A stretch of DNA of 64,000 nt from the NCBI RefSeq assembly GCF_001905545.1, contig NZ_LIPD01000003.1, forward strand, positions 407,147-471,146. The letters are read 5' to 3'. The translations under genes were made by a program, and so were the position numbers. Shown piece after piece: positions 44,541-53,186 of the stretch. The notes under the pieces were generated by a model. The model saw only the letters and a program-made list of their open reading frames with translations, had not been told where the DNA came from and made no database searches. The DNA is from Streptomyces sp. CB02056. GTDB lineage: Bacteria; Actinomycetota; Actinomycetes; Streptomycetales; Streptomycetaceae. How positions within the stretch are numbered: position 1 is the stretch's first letter; each line of letters opens with the position of its first letter.

Positions 44541-45040
44541 CTTCCGATCGACTTCGGAACACATTCCGAAGTAGCGTCGAGTCCCCCTCTCACTGTGTCG
44601 TTCTCCGACCTCTCGAAGAACTCGAAGCGTGTCGCGGACACCGTCGAGCGGGCACAGCGCGTCCACGTCACCCGTCGTGACGGCGAGGACCCGTACCTGA
44701 CCACCGAGCGTCACGACCGTCAGCGCGAGGAGGCCGCGGATGCCACCGCGCGCCTGTTCGCGGCCTTGATCACCAGTGACGAGGGTGCGCGCGGTCCTCC
44801 TCGCCCTCCCCGAGGTCTTCCCGTGGGCTCGACATCTGTCGGCCGAGGAGGTGCGCGAGTTCGTCGTCGACCTCGTGGACGCCACCCGCGACGTGAGTGG
44901 AACTGGACGTCCACACCAACCTGCACCGCGTGATCGTCGAGTGACGGGCCACTGCCAGGATCCTGGCGGACCCCACACTGAGCGCCCAGCCCACCGAGCC
45001 ACTTCCTGGTGATGACCACGGCGAGGTACTCGCCCTGTGA
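44541..45040 (+). pseudogene. Decayed Phd/YefM-type antitoxin
   Basis: The first frame reads LTVSFSDLSKNSKRVADTVE, then QRVHVTRRDGEDPYLTTERH, a good match to the Phd antitoxin fold (VSFS..., RRxG). Near 44790 a 2-bp loss in a GC run shifts to a frame reading VLLALPEVFPWARHLSAEEV; near 44899 one extra base shifts to ELDVHTNLHRVIVE; then TGA at 44942 stands where a Trp codon (TGG) is expected; the tail RATARILADPTL ends at 45040. No start codon is seen for the front. The intact text is recalled from streptomycete antitoxins. Confidence 0.7.
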
Positions 45041-45266
45041 GCCCCAGGCGTGGAGACGACGTCCCGCCACCACCGGTCGGTGACGAGTGGCGGCTGCGGT
45101 TCGCCACCAACGAAACCGCCAAGGGGTGGGGCCACCTCTGCATGGAGGCGCCGGGCAACACCCGACGCTGCTTCGAAGCCCTCCGCACCACCCCCTGTCC
45201 ACGAGTGACCCGATCGAGAGCACCGACTCCGCGGCCGCCTGGCGACGCGCGTTCTCGGTAGGTGAG
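45037..45266 (+). pseudogene. Decayed toxin of a Phd-type TA pair (ParE/RelE-like)
   Basis: GTG at 45037 overlaps the antitoxin stop (GTGA), the typical TA arrangement. The product SPRRGDDVPPPPVGDEWRLR and KGWGHLCMEAPGNTR resembles streptomycete RelE/ParE-like toxins. After about residue 60 the frame is broken; a +1 continuation reads EHRLRGRLATRVLGR and stops at 45266, before the core of the toxin fold. Its active end is missing. Confidence 0.65.
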
Positions 45267-45389
45267 CACCACCTGGTCTCAGTTCTGGTCTCGTTCACCC
45301 CCGTCCAGCCAGATTCAGTTGCCCCTCAGTGGTTGACGACGCCGCAGGTCAGGACGGGTGTGAACCACGGCGGACGGGGATCGAAAGAA

Positions 45390-45491
45390 TTGGAAAGCGT
45401 GTTGGGGGCAACCCCTCACGAGTTCGAATCTCGTATCCTCCGCCGGCAGAAGGCCCGGACCGCTCAGCGGCCCGGGCCTTCGTCGTTTCCG
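45390..45491 (+). repeat. attR: 102-bp direct repeat, tRNA-Ser 3' fragment
   Basis: Exact copy of 41419-41520, including the T arm, acceptor 3' strand and terminator hairpin, but without the tRNA 5' half. It marks the right end of an island of about 3.97 kb. Confidence 0.9.
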
Positions 45492-45646
45492 CGTCCATGG
45501 GCTTCCGTCCCGTCAGGGCTTTGATCCGCCCCAATCGCGCGGGGCGGCCGTGCGTGTGGTGTCGGGCCCGTCGCGGTTGCGGGGCCGGGCCCGGGGTGCC
45601 TCAATGGCCCCGGCGGCGACCGCCGTCTGCGGGCGAGGAGGGCGGC

Positions 45647-46471
45647 ATGCCACGGGTCGCGGTGAACGGCGTCGAACTCTTCTACGAGGTGGACGGGGAC
45701 GGCGAGCCGCTGGTCCTGGTGCACGGCTCGTGGGGCGACCACGGCAGCTGGGGGCCGGTCCTGCCCGCCCTCGCGCAGAAGTTCCGGGTCCTCGCCTACG
45801 ACCGGCGGGGGCACAGCCGGAGCGAGCGCCCGCCGGGGCGGGGGTCCCGGTTCGAGGACGAGGAGGACCTGGCCGCGCTGATCGAGACCCTCGGGTTCGC
45901 GCCGGCGTACGTCGCGGGCAACTCCTTCGGCGCCTCGACCGCGCTCGGCCTGGCGGCCCGGCGGCCCGAGCTCTTCCGGGGCCTCGTCGCCCACGAGCCC
46001 CCGCTCCTGGACACCGTCGCCGACGACCCCCGGCTGCTGCCCCTGACGGCGGCCACCGGGGAGAGGATCGAATCCGTCCTCGCCCTCCTGACGGCCGGCC
46101 GGACCCTCGCGGGGGCCCGCCGGTTCGTGGAGGAGGTCGCCCTGGGGCCCGGCGCCTGGGACCGGCTGCCGGAACAGCTCCGCGAGACCTTCGTCGCCAA
46201 CGCCCCCACCTTCGCGGACGAGCAGGCGGACCCGCAGTGGGCCGACCTCGACCTCGGCCGCCTCTCCCGCTACACCGGGCCCGCCCTGCTGACGAAGGGG
46301 ACGCAGAGCCCGCCCTGGTTCGCCGCGATCGTCGCCCGGCTCTCCGCGGCCCTGCCGCAGGCCGAGACCCACACCTTCGAGGGAGCCGGGCACGTCCCCC
46401 ACCTCAGCCATCCGGACGCCTACGCGCAGCGCGTGACCGGCTTCATCGAAGGAGCCGGCCGGACCCCCTAG
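45647..46471 (+). CDS. Alpha/beta-fold hydrolase
   Basis: This is a 274-residue hydrolase. HGSWGDHGSW is the oxyanion region, the nucleophile elbow is AGNSFGASTALG, and the catalytic histidine is in GAGHVPHLSHP. The acid after strand 6 or 7 is less clear. The ATG has a GAGGAGGG site. It belongs to the haloperoxidase/ester-hydrolase group; the substrate is unknown. It is convergent with the rhomboid-like gene and lies just outside attR. Confidence 0.92.
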   Translation: MPRVAVNGVELFYEVDGDGEPLVLVHGSWGDHGSWGPVLPALAQKFRVLAYDRRGHSRSERPPGRGSRFEDEEDLAALIETLGFAPAYVAGNSFGASTALGLAARRPELFRGLVAHEPPLLDTVADDPRLLPLTAATGERIESVLALLTAGRTLAGARRFVEEVALGPGAWDRLPEQLRETFVANAPTFADEQADPQWADLDLGRLSRYTGPALLTKGTQSPPWFAAIVARLSAALPQAETHTFEGAGHVPHLSHPDAYAQRVTGFIEGAGRTP

Positions 46472-46499
46472 CCGGCCTCCAGGGCAGGGCAGTTCGGGG

Positions 46500-47183
46500 T
46501 CAGGCCGCCCGGCCGGGGGCCGGGTGGGACGCGCCGGCCGGGCGGAGTCGGCGGCGGACGGCCCAGGCGGCTGCCGCGAGGGCGAAGCCGTAGACGGAGA
46601 CCAGTCCGTGGCCGTTCTCCTGGGCGATCCACATGGCGAGGCCGAGGGCGGGGACGCCGGCCGCCAGGGTGAGCTCCTTGGGGAGGCGGGTGCGGGTGAG
46701 GAAGGCCAGGGCGAGGGTGGCGCCGAGGAAGTAGGTGGCGCCGGAGCTGCCGGCGAAGTTGCGGGGGTCGGTGCTGGGGCCGCCGCCGAGGCCGAGCAGG
46801 CTGTCGACGCGGCCGGGCAGCAGGATGCCGGCGAGGAAGAAGCCGAGGGTGAGCGGGCCGCCCCAGTACCACTGGGCGAGGGCGGCGACGGCGGCGAGGG
46901 TGACGAGGTTCCACAGGCCGCCGAAGAGGCCGCCGTTCTGCATGAACACCGAGGTGAACTCGCGCCACCAGCCGGACTTGGCGGGGTCCGCGTCGAGCGC
47001 GTCCATGGCGCCGGACCAGAGCAGCTGGAGCAGGACGCCGCCGACGGCGAGCGCGGTCAGGGCGACCGCCGCCCACGGGAGCGGCCGTCCGCGCAGGGTG
47101 TCGCGGCCGACGACGCCGAGCCCGCAGTTGACCATCATGACCATCAGCGCGGCCGTGGTCACGTTGAAGACGATCGCTCCCAT
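46500..47183 (-). CDS. Rhomboid-like multi-pass membrane protein
   Basis: This is a 227-residue protein with about six hydrophobic helices. A WREFTSVFMQNGG...GLWNL element, then GSSGATYFLG (GxSG-like serine) and late HGLVSVYGFALA give the order typical of rhomboid proteases. The catalytic serine and histidine candidates are present, but the surrounding motifs are weak. It is divergent from a TetR gene with two operators between, so its expression is probably repressed by it. Confidence 0.6.
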   Translation of the reverse strand: MGAIVFNVTTAALMVMMVNCGLGVVGRDTLRGRPLPWAAVALTALAVGGVLLQLLWSGAMDALDADPAKSGWWREFTSVFMQNGGLFGGLWNLVTLAAVAALAQWYWGGPLTLGFFLAGILLPGRVDSLLGLGGGPSTDPRNFAGSSGATYFLGATLALAFLTRTRLPKELTLAAGVPALGLAMWIAQENGHGLVSVYGFALAAAAWAVRRRLRPAGASHPAPGRAA

Positions 47184-47208
47184 GTCTGGCCCTCCCCCCG
47201 GTTCCGAC

Positions 47209-47276
47209 GTTTTCCAACGCCGTTCGAAAACCTGATGGCGCCAAGCTAGCACAGTTTTCGAACAGTGTTGGAAAAC
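47209..47276. promoter_or_regulatory. Two TetR-type operators between rhomboid-like gene and tetR
   Basis: Two 23-bp sites, at 47209-47231 and 47254-47276, are near inverted copies of each other (21 of 23 match). Each is itself a palindrome with arms GTTTTC and GAAAAC around a central AAC/GTT pair. The centres are 45 bp apart. Both lie in the 110-bp gap between the divergent starts, so they fit autorepression plus control of the membrane gene. Confidence 0.85.
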
Positions 47277-47293
47277 GTTGTACGGTGGACCGC

Positions 47294-47920
47294 ATGAAGC
47301 TCACCAAGGAGCGCATCGTCGATGCGGGCATGGCCGTCTTCGCGGAGGTCGGCTACCAGAACCTGTCCATGCGCCAGGTCGCCGACCGCCTGGACGCCCA
47401 CGCGGGCAGCCTCTACTACCACGTGCGCGGCAAGGACGAGTTGCTCGCCCTGATGGCCGACCGGGTCTGCCGCAGCGCGTACGACGCCGGCACCGAGGCC
47501 CTCGCCGCCCTCCCGCCCACCGCCGCCTGGCAGGACCGCGTCGAGGCCCAGGCCGCCGCCCTGCGCCTGAGCCTCAAACAGCACCCCGGCGGCGCCCAGC
47601 TCCTCGCCGAGAGCCCCGGCGTGCTCAGCCCCGGCGCCCTCTCCCTGATGGAACGCCTGCTGCGCACCCTCCTCGACGCCGGTCTCCCCGCCGAGCACTG
47701 CGGCATCGCCGCCGACACCCTGCTCAGCCACGTCACCGGCTTCGTGCTCCAGGAGCAGAACCAGCCGGCGGCGCCACCGCCCGTCACCGCGGAGCAGTAC
47801 GCCGAGCTGTGCGAGCGGTTCCCCCTGCTCATGGGCCCGTTGATCCCGCGCGTGGGCCAGGACGAGAAGTTCACCCGGAGCGTCCGCCTGCTCTGCACCG
47901 GCTTCGCGGCGCTCTCCTAG
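47294..47920 (+). CDS. TetR-family regulator (TetR_C type)
   Basis: This is a 208-residue repressor. The HTH begins MKLTKERIVDAGMAVFAEVG and has LSMRQVADRLDAHAGSLYYH. The large ligand domain has GGAQLLAESPGVLSPGAL, as in tetracycline-repressor-type regulators. A GTG at 47285 is an alternative start; ATG was preferred for the GGTGG site. Two matched operators lie immediately upstream. Confidence 0.92.
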   Translation: MKLTKERIVDAGMAVFAEVGYQNLSMRQVADRLDAHAGSLYYHVRGKDELLALMADRVCRSAYDAGTEALAALPPTAAWQDRVEAQAAALRLSLKQHPGGAQLLAESPGVLSPGALSLMERLLRTLLDAGLPAEHCGIAADTLLSHVTGFVLQEQNQPAAPPPVTAEQYAELCERFPLLMGPLIPRVGQDEKFTRSVRLLCTGFAALS

Positions 47921-48012
47921 CGGCGCCCTCCCGGGCGAGGCGGGCCCGGACCCCTGGCGTCCCTGCGGGACCCCGCTGGGTGAACTCCGCGCGCCAGGCG
48001 ATTCGACCGCGA

Positions 48013-48029
48013 CATAACTTCGCGTTATG
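48013..48029. promoter_or_regulatory. Palindrome over the beta-propeller start codon
   Basis: CATAAC-TTCGC-GTTATG includes the ATG at 48027. Symmetric arms of 6 bp with a 5-base spacer suggest an operator or hairpin; if an operator, ATG at 48048 may be the real start. Confidence 0.35.
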
Positions 48030-49157
48030 AGACTTCACTCTTCGCGCATGAGGTTCTGGGGGCAGGCCGGCGTGGTCGCCGCCGCCGTGGTGGTGCTCGG
48101 CGCCACGGCGGCGGGGGGCGCCGTCGGCCGAGCACCGTTCCTCGGGCCGCTGAACACCGTGTCCCCGGTCGCCTCGACCGTGCCCGCGAACGGGGACGTG
48201 AACCCGTACGGCACGTTCGTGATCCGGCACAGCACGGGCAGGCTGCACCGCGGCAACGTCCTGATCAGCAACTTCAACAACGCGCAGAACCAGCAGGGCA
48301 CCGGGACCACCCTGGTCCAGGTGAGTCCGGACGGCGCCGTCAGCACGTTCGCCCAGATCGACCCGGCGCACCTGCCCGGGCCGTGCCCCGGCGGGGTCGG
48401 GCTCTCGACGGCGCTGACCGTCCTGCCGGGCGGCTGGGTCGTGGTCGGCAGCACGCCCACCACGGACGGCACCTCCGCCACCGTCCAGGCAGGCTGCCTG
48501 CTGGTGCTGGACAGCAACGGAACGGTCCGCGAGACCATCGTGGGCGACGGCATCAACGGCCCGTGGGACATGACGGCCGTCAGCTCCGGCGACCGCGACG
48601 AGCTGTTCGTGACCAACCTGCTGAACGGCACGGTCGCGGGCGGCGGGGCCGAGGTCGACCAGGGCACCGTCCTGCGGATCACCCTGTGCCGGCCGGGCGG
48701 CGCACCGCCGCAGCGGATCGCGACCACCCGGATCGGTTCGGGCTTCGGCCAGCGCACCGACCCGGCCGCCCTGGTGATCGGCCCGACCGGCGTCGGTCTG
48801 GGCCACGACGACACGCTCTACGTGGCGGACACCCTCGCCAACCGGATCGCCGCGATCCCCGACGCCGTCCACCGCGCCTCCGACGCCGGCACCGGCACCA
48901 CCGTCAGCACCGGCGGAAACCTCAACGGGCCGCTCGGCCTGGCCGTCGCCCCCGGAGGCGACGTCCTCACGGTGAACTCCGGCGACGGCAACCTGGTCGA
49001 GACCACCCCCGCCGGCGACCAGGTCGCCGTCCGCACGCTCGACGACAGCGGCACCCCGCCCGGCGCCGGCGCCCTGTTCGGGCTCGCGGTCGACCTCGAC
49101 CGCGACGCCGTGTACTTCGTCGACAACGCCACCAACTCCCTGAACGTCCTGCACTGA
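48027..49157 (+). CDS. Secreted NHL/SMP-30-like beta-propeller protein
   Basis: This is a 376-residue protein with a signal peptide (about residues 8-32; GVVAAAVVVLGATAAGGA). Repeated blades are seen: GGWVVVGSTP, NGPWDMTA, LGHDDTLYVADTLANRIAAI, NGPLGLAVAPGGDVLTVNS and ALFGLAVDLDRDAVYFVD, a six-bladed-propeller pattern. Residues are mostly small and acidic, as in secreted actinobacterial propellers. The function is unknown. ATG at 48048 is an alternative start. A terminator hairpin follows. Confidence 0.82.
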   Translation: MRLHSSRMRFWGQAGVVAAAVVVLGATAAGGAVGRAPFLGPLNTVSPVASTVPANGDVNPYGTFVIRHSTGRLHRGNVLISNFNNAQNQQGTGTTLVQVSPDGAVSTFAQIDPAHLPGPCPGGVGLSTALTVLPGGWVVVGSTPTTDGTSATVQAGCLLVLDSNGTVRETIVGDGINGPWDMTAVSSGDRDELFVTNLLNGTVAGGGAEVDQGTVLRITLCRPGGAPPQRIATTRIGSGFGQRTDPAALVIGPTGVGLGHDDTLYVADTLANRIAAIPDAVHRASDAGTGTTVSTGGNLNGPLGLAVAPGGDVLTVNSGDGNLVETTPAGDQVAVRTLDDSGTPPGAGALFGLAVDLDRDAVYFVDNATNSLNVLH

Positions 49158-49198
49158 CCGCCCTGCCGCGGGTGCTGCTCCCGTACGCTCCCGCCCCC

Positions 49199-49239
49199 GA
49201 GGGCCCGGACCGCGACCACCGACCGCGGCCCGGGCCCTC
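49199..49239. terminator. Hairpin terminator after the beta-propeller gene
   Basis: Arms GAGGGCCCGG (49199-49208) and CCGGGCCCTC (49230-49239) with an internal CCGCG/CGCGG stem; lies 42 bp after the stop. Confidence 0.8.
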
Positions 49240-49366
49240 GCTGTCTCCCGAACCGCCCGCCGGTCGCTTCGCCGTGCGGCCCGAACCGCCCGCCGGCACA
49301 CCGTGTTTGCCATGCTTGAGCCCCGGCCGGTTCCGACCTGGGACGGCATCCGTCCTCTGTGGTGAG

Positions 49367-51811
49367 GTGTTCCCCATCGGCAAGACAAGTGGATCGACCC
49401 TGGTCGCGTGGCTGCGCGGCGCCGACGCGGCACAGGTCGTACGGGTCCTGGCCTCGCGCCCGGACGCCGCGGTGGAGCCGGAGCCGCGATCGGTCGGCGA
49501 ACTGGCGGACCGGCTCCAGCGCCCGGCCTCGGTCGCGCTGGCGATCCCCCGACTCACGCTGCCCGAACTCCAGGTGGCGGAGGGCGCCGCCGCACTGGCG
49601 CCTGCCACCCGGGACGTACTGGCGAACCTCCTCGACGCGACGGACGGGGAGCGCGCTCACCAACTGGAAGCGGTACTGCGGGAGTTGGCCGATCGAGCGC
49701 TGGTGTGGCCGGGCGGCGACGGGCGGCTGCACGTGGCGGCGCCGCTGCGGCAGGTGTGGGCCGCACCCCTCGGGTTGGACGCGCCACTGGCACGGCTGCT
49801 CGCGGACACGACCTCCACCGATCTGGGCCGCATGCTCGCCGCCGTCGGCATCACGTCGACGGGCACCAAGCAGAAGCGGCTGGCCGCGCTGACCGACCAC
49901 CACGGCGATCCGGACCGGGTCACCGCGCTGGTCGCCAAGGCCCCCACGGCTACTCGGAAACTCCTGGAGCAACGTGCGCGGCAGGCGCCGGAGCGGTCGG
50001 CCCGCATCCTGTACGGCCTCCCGCGGCCGGATCCCGGGCCGGGCGAACGGTGGGCGCTGGAACGGGGGTTGCTTATCCGGGACGGGCGCTGGTACGGGCC
50101 CGCCCGGATGCCCTCGGAGGTGGCCCTCGCGCTGCGCGGCACCGGCTGGCACGCCCCGTTCACGCCCGTCCCGCCCGCGGTCCGGACGCGGCCCGTCACC
50201 GGATCGGCCGTCGACCGGGAGGCCGCCGCCGCGGCGATGGCGTTCGCCGCCCACGCCTCCTCCGTCCTCGCGGCGTGCGCCGCCGCTCCCCCGGCCCGGC
50301 TGAAGTCCGGCGGGGTAGGAGCCCGAGAGCTGTCCCGGCTCGGCAAGGCCGCGAAGTGCGACGACACCGTGGTGCGCATCGCGCTGGAGTCGGCCGCCGC
50401 GGCCGGGCTGCTGGCCCGGGACGGCGACCGGGTCGCGGCGACCGAGGCCTACGACGGCTGGGCGGAGGGGGAACCCGCCGACCGGCTCGCCGTGCTCCTC
50501 CGCGCCTGGTGGACACTGCCGCTGACCCCCGGCGGGAGCCGCGACGAGGAGGGGAAGGCGCTGCCCGCCCTCGCCGGAGCCCCGCCCCGCGGGGGCTGCG
50601 TCCAGGCCCGGCACGGACTGCTCGCCTCCGCGACGCGGCTCCCGCCGGGTGAGGGGGCGACCGACCCGGCGGACCTGGGGGCGCTGATCGCGTGGCAGCG
50701 TCCGCTCGTCGACCAACTCGCCCAGGACGCCAGCCCGTTCGCCACCCTGGTCGGCGAATCGGAGCTGCTCGGCGTCCTCGCCCTCGGCGCCCTGTCCCCG
50801 CTCGGGGCGGCCCTGGACGCCGACGGCCCGGACGCGGTGGCCGCCGCCTGTCGACGGCTGCTGCCCGCCTCCACCGGGTCCGCCCGCTTCGGCAGCGATC
50901 TCACGGCCGTGGTCGCCGGCACTCCCTCGACGCCCCTCGTCACCCTGCTGGACTCCGTCGCCGACCGGGAGGCCACCGGTACGGCGTCGGTATGGCGGTT
51001 CAGCCCGGACAGCGTCCGCCGCGCCCTCGACGCCGGCCACACCGCCGACACGCTGACGGCCGACCTCGCCGCCGTCGCCGTCGCCACCACCACCACCACG
51101 GAACCGCTGCCGCAACCGCTCGCGTACCTGATCCGCGACACCGCGCGCGGCCACGGCCGGGTGCGCGTCGTCTCCGCGGCCTGCGTGATCCACGGCGCGG
51201 AGCCCGCCCTCCTCGCCGAACTGGCCGCCCACCGCAGGCTCGCCCCGCTCGGCCTGCGGCAGTTGGCACCGACGGTGCTGATCAGCCGGACCCCACCGGA
51301 CGAGACGCTCGCGGCCCTGCGGTCGGCGGGCTACGCCCCCGTCGCCGAGGAGCAGGACGGATCCGTCCACATCGAGCGGACCCGGCGACACCGGGCAACG
51401 AACCCGCTCCCGACCCCGCGCCGACCCGCCGGCCCACGGCGGAAGGCCGTCCGCGTCGCGGGCGCCCGGACCGCCACCGACCTGGCAGCCGTCGCCGCCC
51501 GGCTACTGGCGGCCCCGCAGGAGGCTCCGGAGCCCGACCCCGACGACGGCCGCCCCTACGCCAGCGACACCGAGGAGATCATCGCCGGGCACGCGCGCAA
51601 CCTGTCCTTCACCGACGTCCGCCAACTGGCCCACGCCGTCAACGAGAAGCAATCGATCACCGTCGAGTACACCGCCACCTCGGGCAACACGACCGTCCGC
51701 ACCCTGAGCCGCCTCGAACTCGACGCGCCCTACCTCCACGCCTGGTGCCACCTGCGCGACGCCGAACGGGTCTTCACCCTCTCCCGCATCCACGGGGTGA
51801 TGCCCTCGTAG
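49367..51811 (+). CDS. Helicase-associated (XPB/Ssl2-like C-terminal) protein with WYL-like tail
   Basis: This is an 814-residue, Ala/Leu-rich helical protein. The body (VARLRG-like start, LRQVWAAPLGLDAPLARLL, GRVRVVSAACVIHGAEPALL) resembles actinobacterial helicase-C3/XPB-associated proteins, which lack ATPase motifs. No Walker A is seen. The last 80 residues (AVNEKQSITVEYTATSGN ... RTLSRLELDAPYLHAWCHLR) match a WYL-like sensing domain. It was started at GTG 49367 because the upstream frame is a shadow of the propeller gene; the start is uncertain. A role in DNA repair or transcription control is only inferred. Confidence 0.8.
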   Translation: MFPIGKTSGSTLVAWLRGADAAQVVRVLASRPDAAVEPEPRSVGELADRLQRPASVALAIPRLTLPELQVAEGAAALAPATRDVLANLLDATDGERAHQLEAVLRELADRALVWPGGDGRLHVAAPLRQVWAAPLGLDAPLARLLADTTSTDLGRMLAAVGITSTGTKQKRLAALTDHHGDPDRVTALVAKAPTATRKLLEQRARQAPERSARILYGLPRPDPGPGERWALERGLLIRDGRWYGPARMPSEVALALRGTGWHAPFTPVPPAVRTRPVTGSAVDREAAAAAMAFAAHASSVLAACAAAPPARLKSGGVGARELSRLGKAAKCDDTVVRIALESAAAAGLLARDGDRVAATEAYDGWAEGEPADRLAVLLRAWWTLPLTPGGSRDEEGKALPALAGAPPRGGCVQARHGLLASATRLPPGEGATDPADLGALIAWQRPLVDQLAQDASPFATLVGESELLGVLALGALSPLGAALDADGPDAVAAACRRLLPASTGSARFGSDLTAVVAGTPSTPLVTLLDSVADREATGTASVWRFSPDSVRRALDAGHTADTLTADLAAVAVATTTTTEPLPQPLAYLIRDTARGHGRVRVVSAACVIHGAEPALLAELAAHRRLAPLGLRQLAPTVLISRTPPDETLAALRSAGYAPVAEEQDGSVHIERTRRHRATNPLPTPRRPAGPRRKAVRVAGARTATDLAAVAARLLAAPQEAPEPDPDDGRPYASDTEEIIAGHARNLSFTDVRQLAHAVNEKQSITVEYTATSGNTTVRTLSRLELDAPYLHAWCHLRDAERVFTLSRIHGVMPS

Positions 51812-51881
51812 CCGGGCCGTCGGCCGGCCGGTGTCCGATTCGTTCAAGACCGGGTGGGGCGGGGGTGCCTAGCGTGGGGGC

Positions 51882-52295
51882 ATGAACAGCACAGGTGTAC
51901 CGCGGTTCGCGTTCGTCGGGCTGGCCGTTGCGGATGTGGCCGCCTCGGTCGGCTTCTACCGGCGGCTGGGGGTGGGGTTTCCCGAGGGGGCGGAGGGGGA
52001 GCCGCACGTCGAGGGTGAGGTGCCGGGCGGGCCGCTTCTGGTGCTCGATTCCGAGGCCACCATCCGGTCGTTCCATCCCGCCTGGCGGCCGCCGAGCGGC
52101 GGTGGCCGGTCCGCGCTGGCGTTCCGCTGCGCGAGTCCCGCGCAGGTGGACGCGGTGTACGGGGAGTTGACCGGCGCCGGGTACCACGGGGAGTTGGAGC
52201 CGTGGGACGCCTTCTGGGGGCAGCGGTACGCCGTGGTGCACGATCCGGACGGCAACGGGGTGGACCTGCTCGCGCCGCTCGAGGACAGGCCCTAG
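51882..52295 (+). CDS. VOC-family (glyoxalase-like) protein
   Basis: This is a 137-residue protein with two beta-alpha-beta-beta-beta units: [20 protein letters not shown] at the start and [17 protein letters not shown] at the end. The DPDGN(P/G)V(E/D)L motif is typical of VOC superfamily metal or ligand sites. It overlaps the convergent AraC gene by 4 bp; possible roles include bleomycin resistance-type binding or an oxygenase-like reaction. Confidence 0.93.
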   Translation: MNSTGVPRFAFVGLAVADVAASVGFYRRLGVGFPEGAEGEPHVEGEVPGGPLLVLDSEATIRSFHPAWRPPSGGGRSALAFRCASPAQVDAVYGELTGAGYHGELEPWDAFWGQRYAVVHDPDGNGVDLLAPLEDRP

Positions 52296-53032
52296 GAGGA
52301 GAGCAGCGCGGTCAGCGGCAGGCCCGCCAACTCCCGTACGTCGCGGGCCAGGTGGGCCTGGTCCGCGTAGCCGGTCCGGGCCGCCGTCTCGGCCTGCGGG
52401 ACGCCGGAGCGGGCGAGGGCCAGGGCGCGCTGGAGGCGCAGGATCCGGGCGAGGGTCTTGGGCCCGTAGCCGAAGGCGGCCAGGGAGCGGCGGTGCAGTT
52501 GGCGGGCGCCGAGGCCGACCGTTTCGGCCGTCGCGGCGACGGAGCGGCCGGCGGCGAGCGAGGCGGCCACGGCGCGGATCAGGCGGTCCTCGGGCTGGGC
52601 GTCGGCGGCCAGTTGCAGGGCCAGGGCCTCCAGGGCGGCGGCCGGGTCGGGGGCCGCGTCGATGCCTTCGGTCAGCCGCCGGACCTCGGCGGCGGGCCGC
52701 AGGTCGGCCAACTCGACGCGACGGTCCCGCAGTTCGTGTGCGGGGACGCCAAGCAGGGCGGGGGCGGCGCCGGGCCGGAAGCGTACGCCTGCCCAGGGGC
52801 CGCGCAGTCCGGGGCCGGGGTGGAAGGCACGGGTGTCCGGTCCGGCGACCAGCAGCCGGCCCTCCGTCCACAGCAGGTCCATGCAGCCGTCGGGCAGGAC
52901 GAGCCCGGCCCGCGCGGCGCCCGTACGCCCGGCACTCGCACGACCGCCCGTACGCCCGAGGGCCGGCTTCGTCCACAGGACCGCGCCGGGCAGCCGGCAC
53001 GCGCGTTCCTGGTACGAGGCGGACGGTTCCAT
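52292..53032 (-). CDS. AraC-family transcriptional regulator
   Basis: This is a 246-residue regulator. The N-terminal part ([35 protein letters not shown]) is the DUF6597-like ligand domain, and the C-terminus is the AraC double [23 protein letters not shown] and [17 protein letters not shown]. No signal peptide is present. It is convergent with the VOC gene, a plausible regulon partner. Confidence 0.92.
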   Translation of the reverse strand: MEPSASYQERACRLPGAVLWTKPALGRTGGRASAGRTGAARAGLVLPDGCMDLLWTEGRLLVAGPDTRAFHPGPGLRGPWAGVRFRPGAAPALLGVPAHELRDRRVELADLRPAAEVRRLTEGIDAAPDPAAALEALALQLAADAQPEDRLIRAVAASLAAGRSVAATAETVGLGARQLHRRSLAAFGYGPKTLARILRLQRALALARSGVPQAETAARTGYADQAHLARDVRELAGLPLTALLSS

Positions 53033-53074
53033 GATCCGAGGCTACGCGCCCCGCAGGGACCCGGCGGGCGGACG

Positions 53075-53107
53075 GCAGCAGGACAGCAGCAGGACAGCGG
53101 CAGGAGG
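53075..53107. repeat. 11-bp tandem repeat, 3 units
   Basis: Two exact copies of GCAGCAGGACA and a degraded third lie upstream of the AraC gene start. Confidence 0.6.
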
Positions 53108-53135
53108 GCGACAGGACGGCGGGCGGACGCCGACG

Positions 53136-53162
53136 GCCCCGGCCGCACGAGGCGGCCGGGGC
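53136..53162. terminator. Hairpin terminator after the DHA2 exporter gene
   Basis: Arms GCCCCGGCCGC (53136-53146) and its complement (53152-53162), loop ACGAG; lies 25 bp downstream of the exporter stop on the minus strand. Confidence 0.8.
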
Positions 53163-53186
53163 GATCTGCCCGGGGAGAGGGGCCGG

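Noticed and set aside
45390..45491. Second tRNA-Ser gene
   Set aside because: It has the exact 3' part and terminator but no acceptor 5' strand, D arm or 5' anticodon stem; it is an attachment-site fragment.
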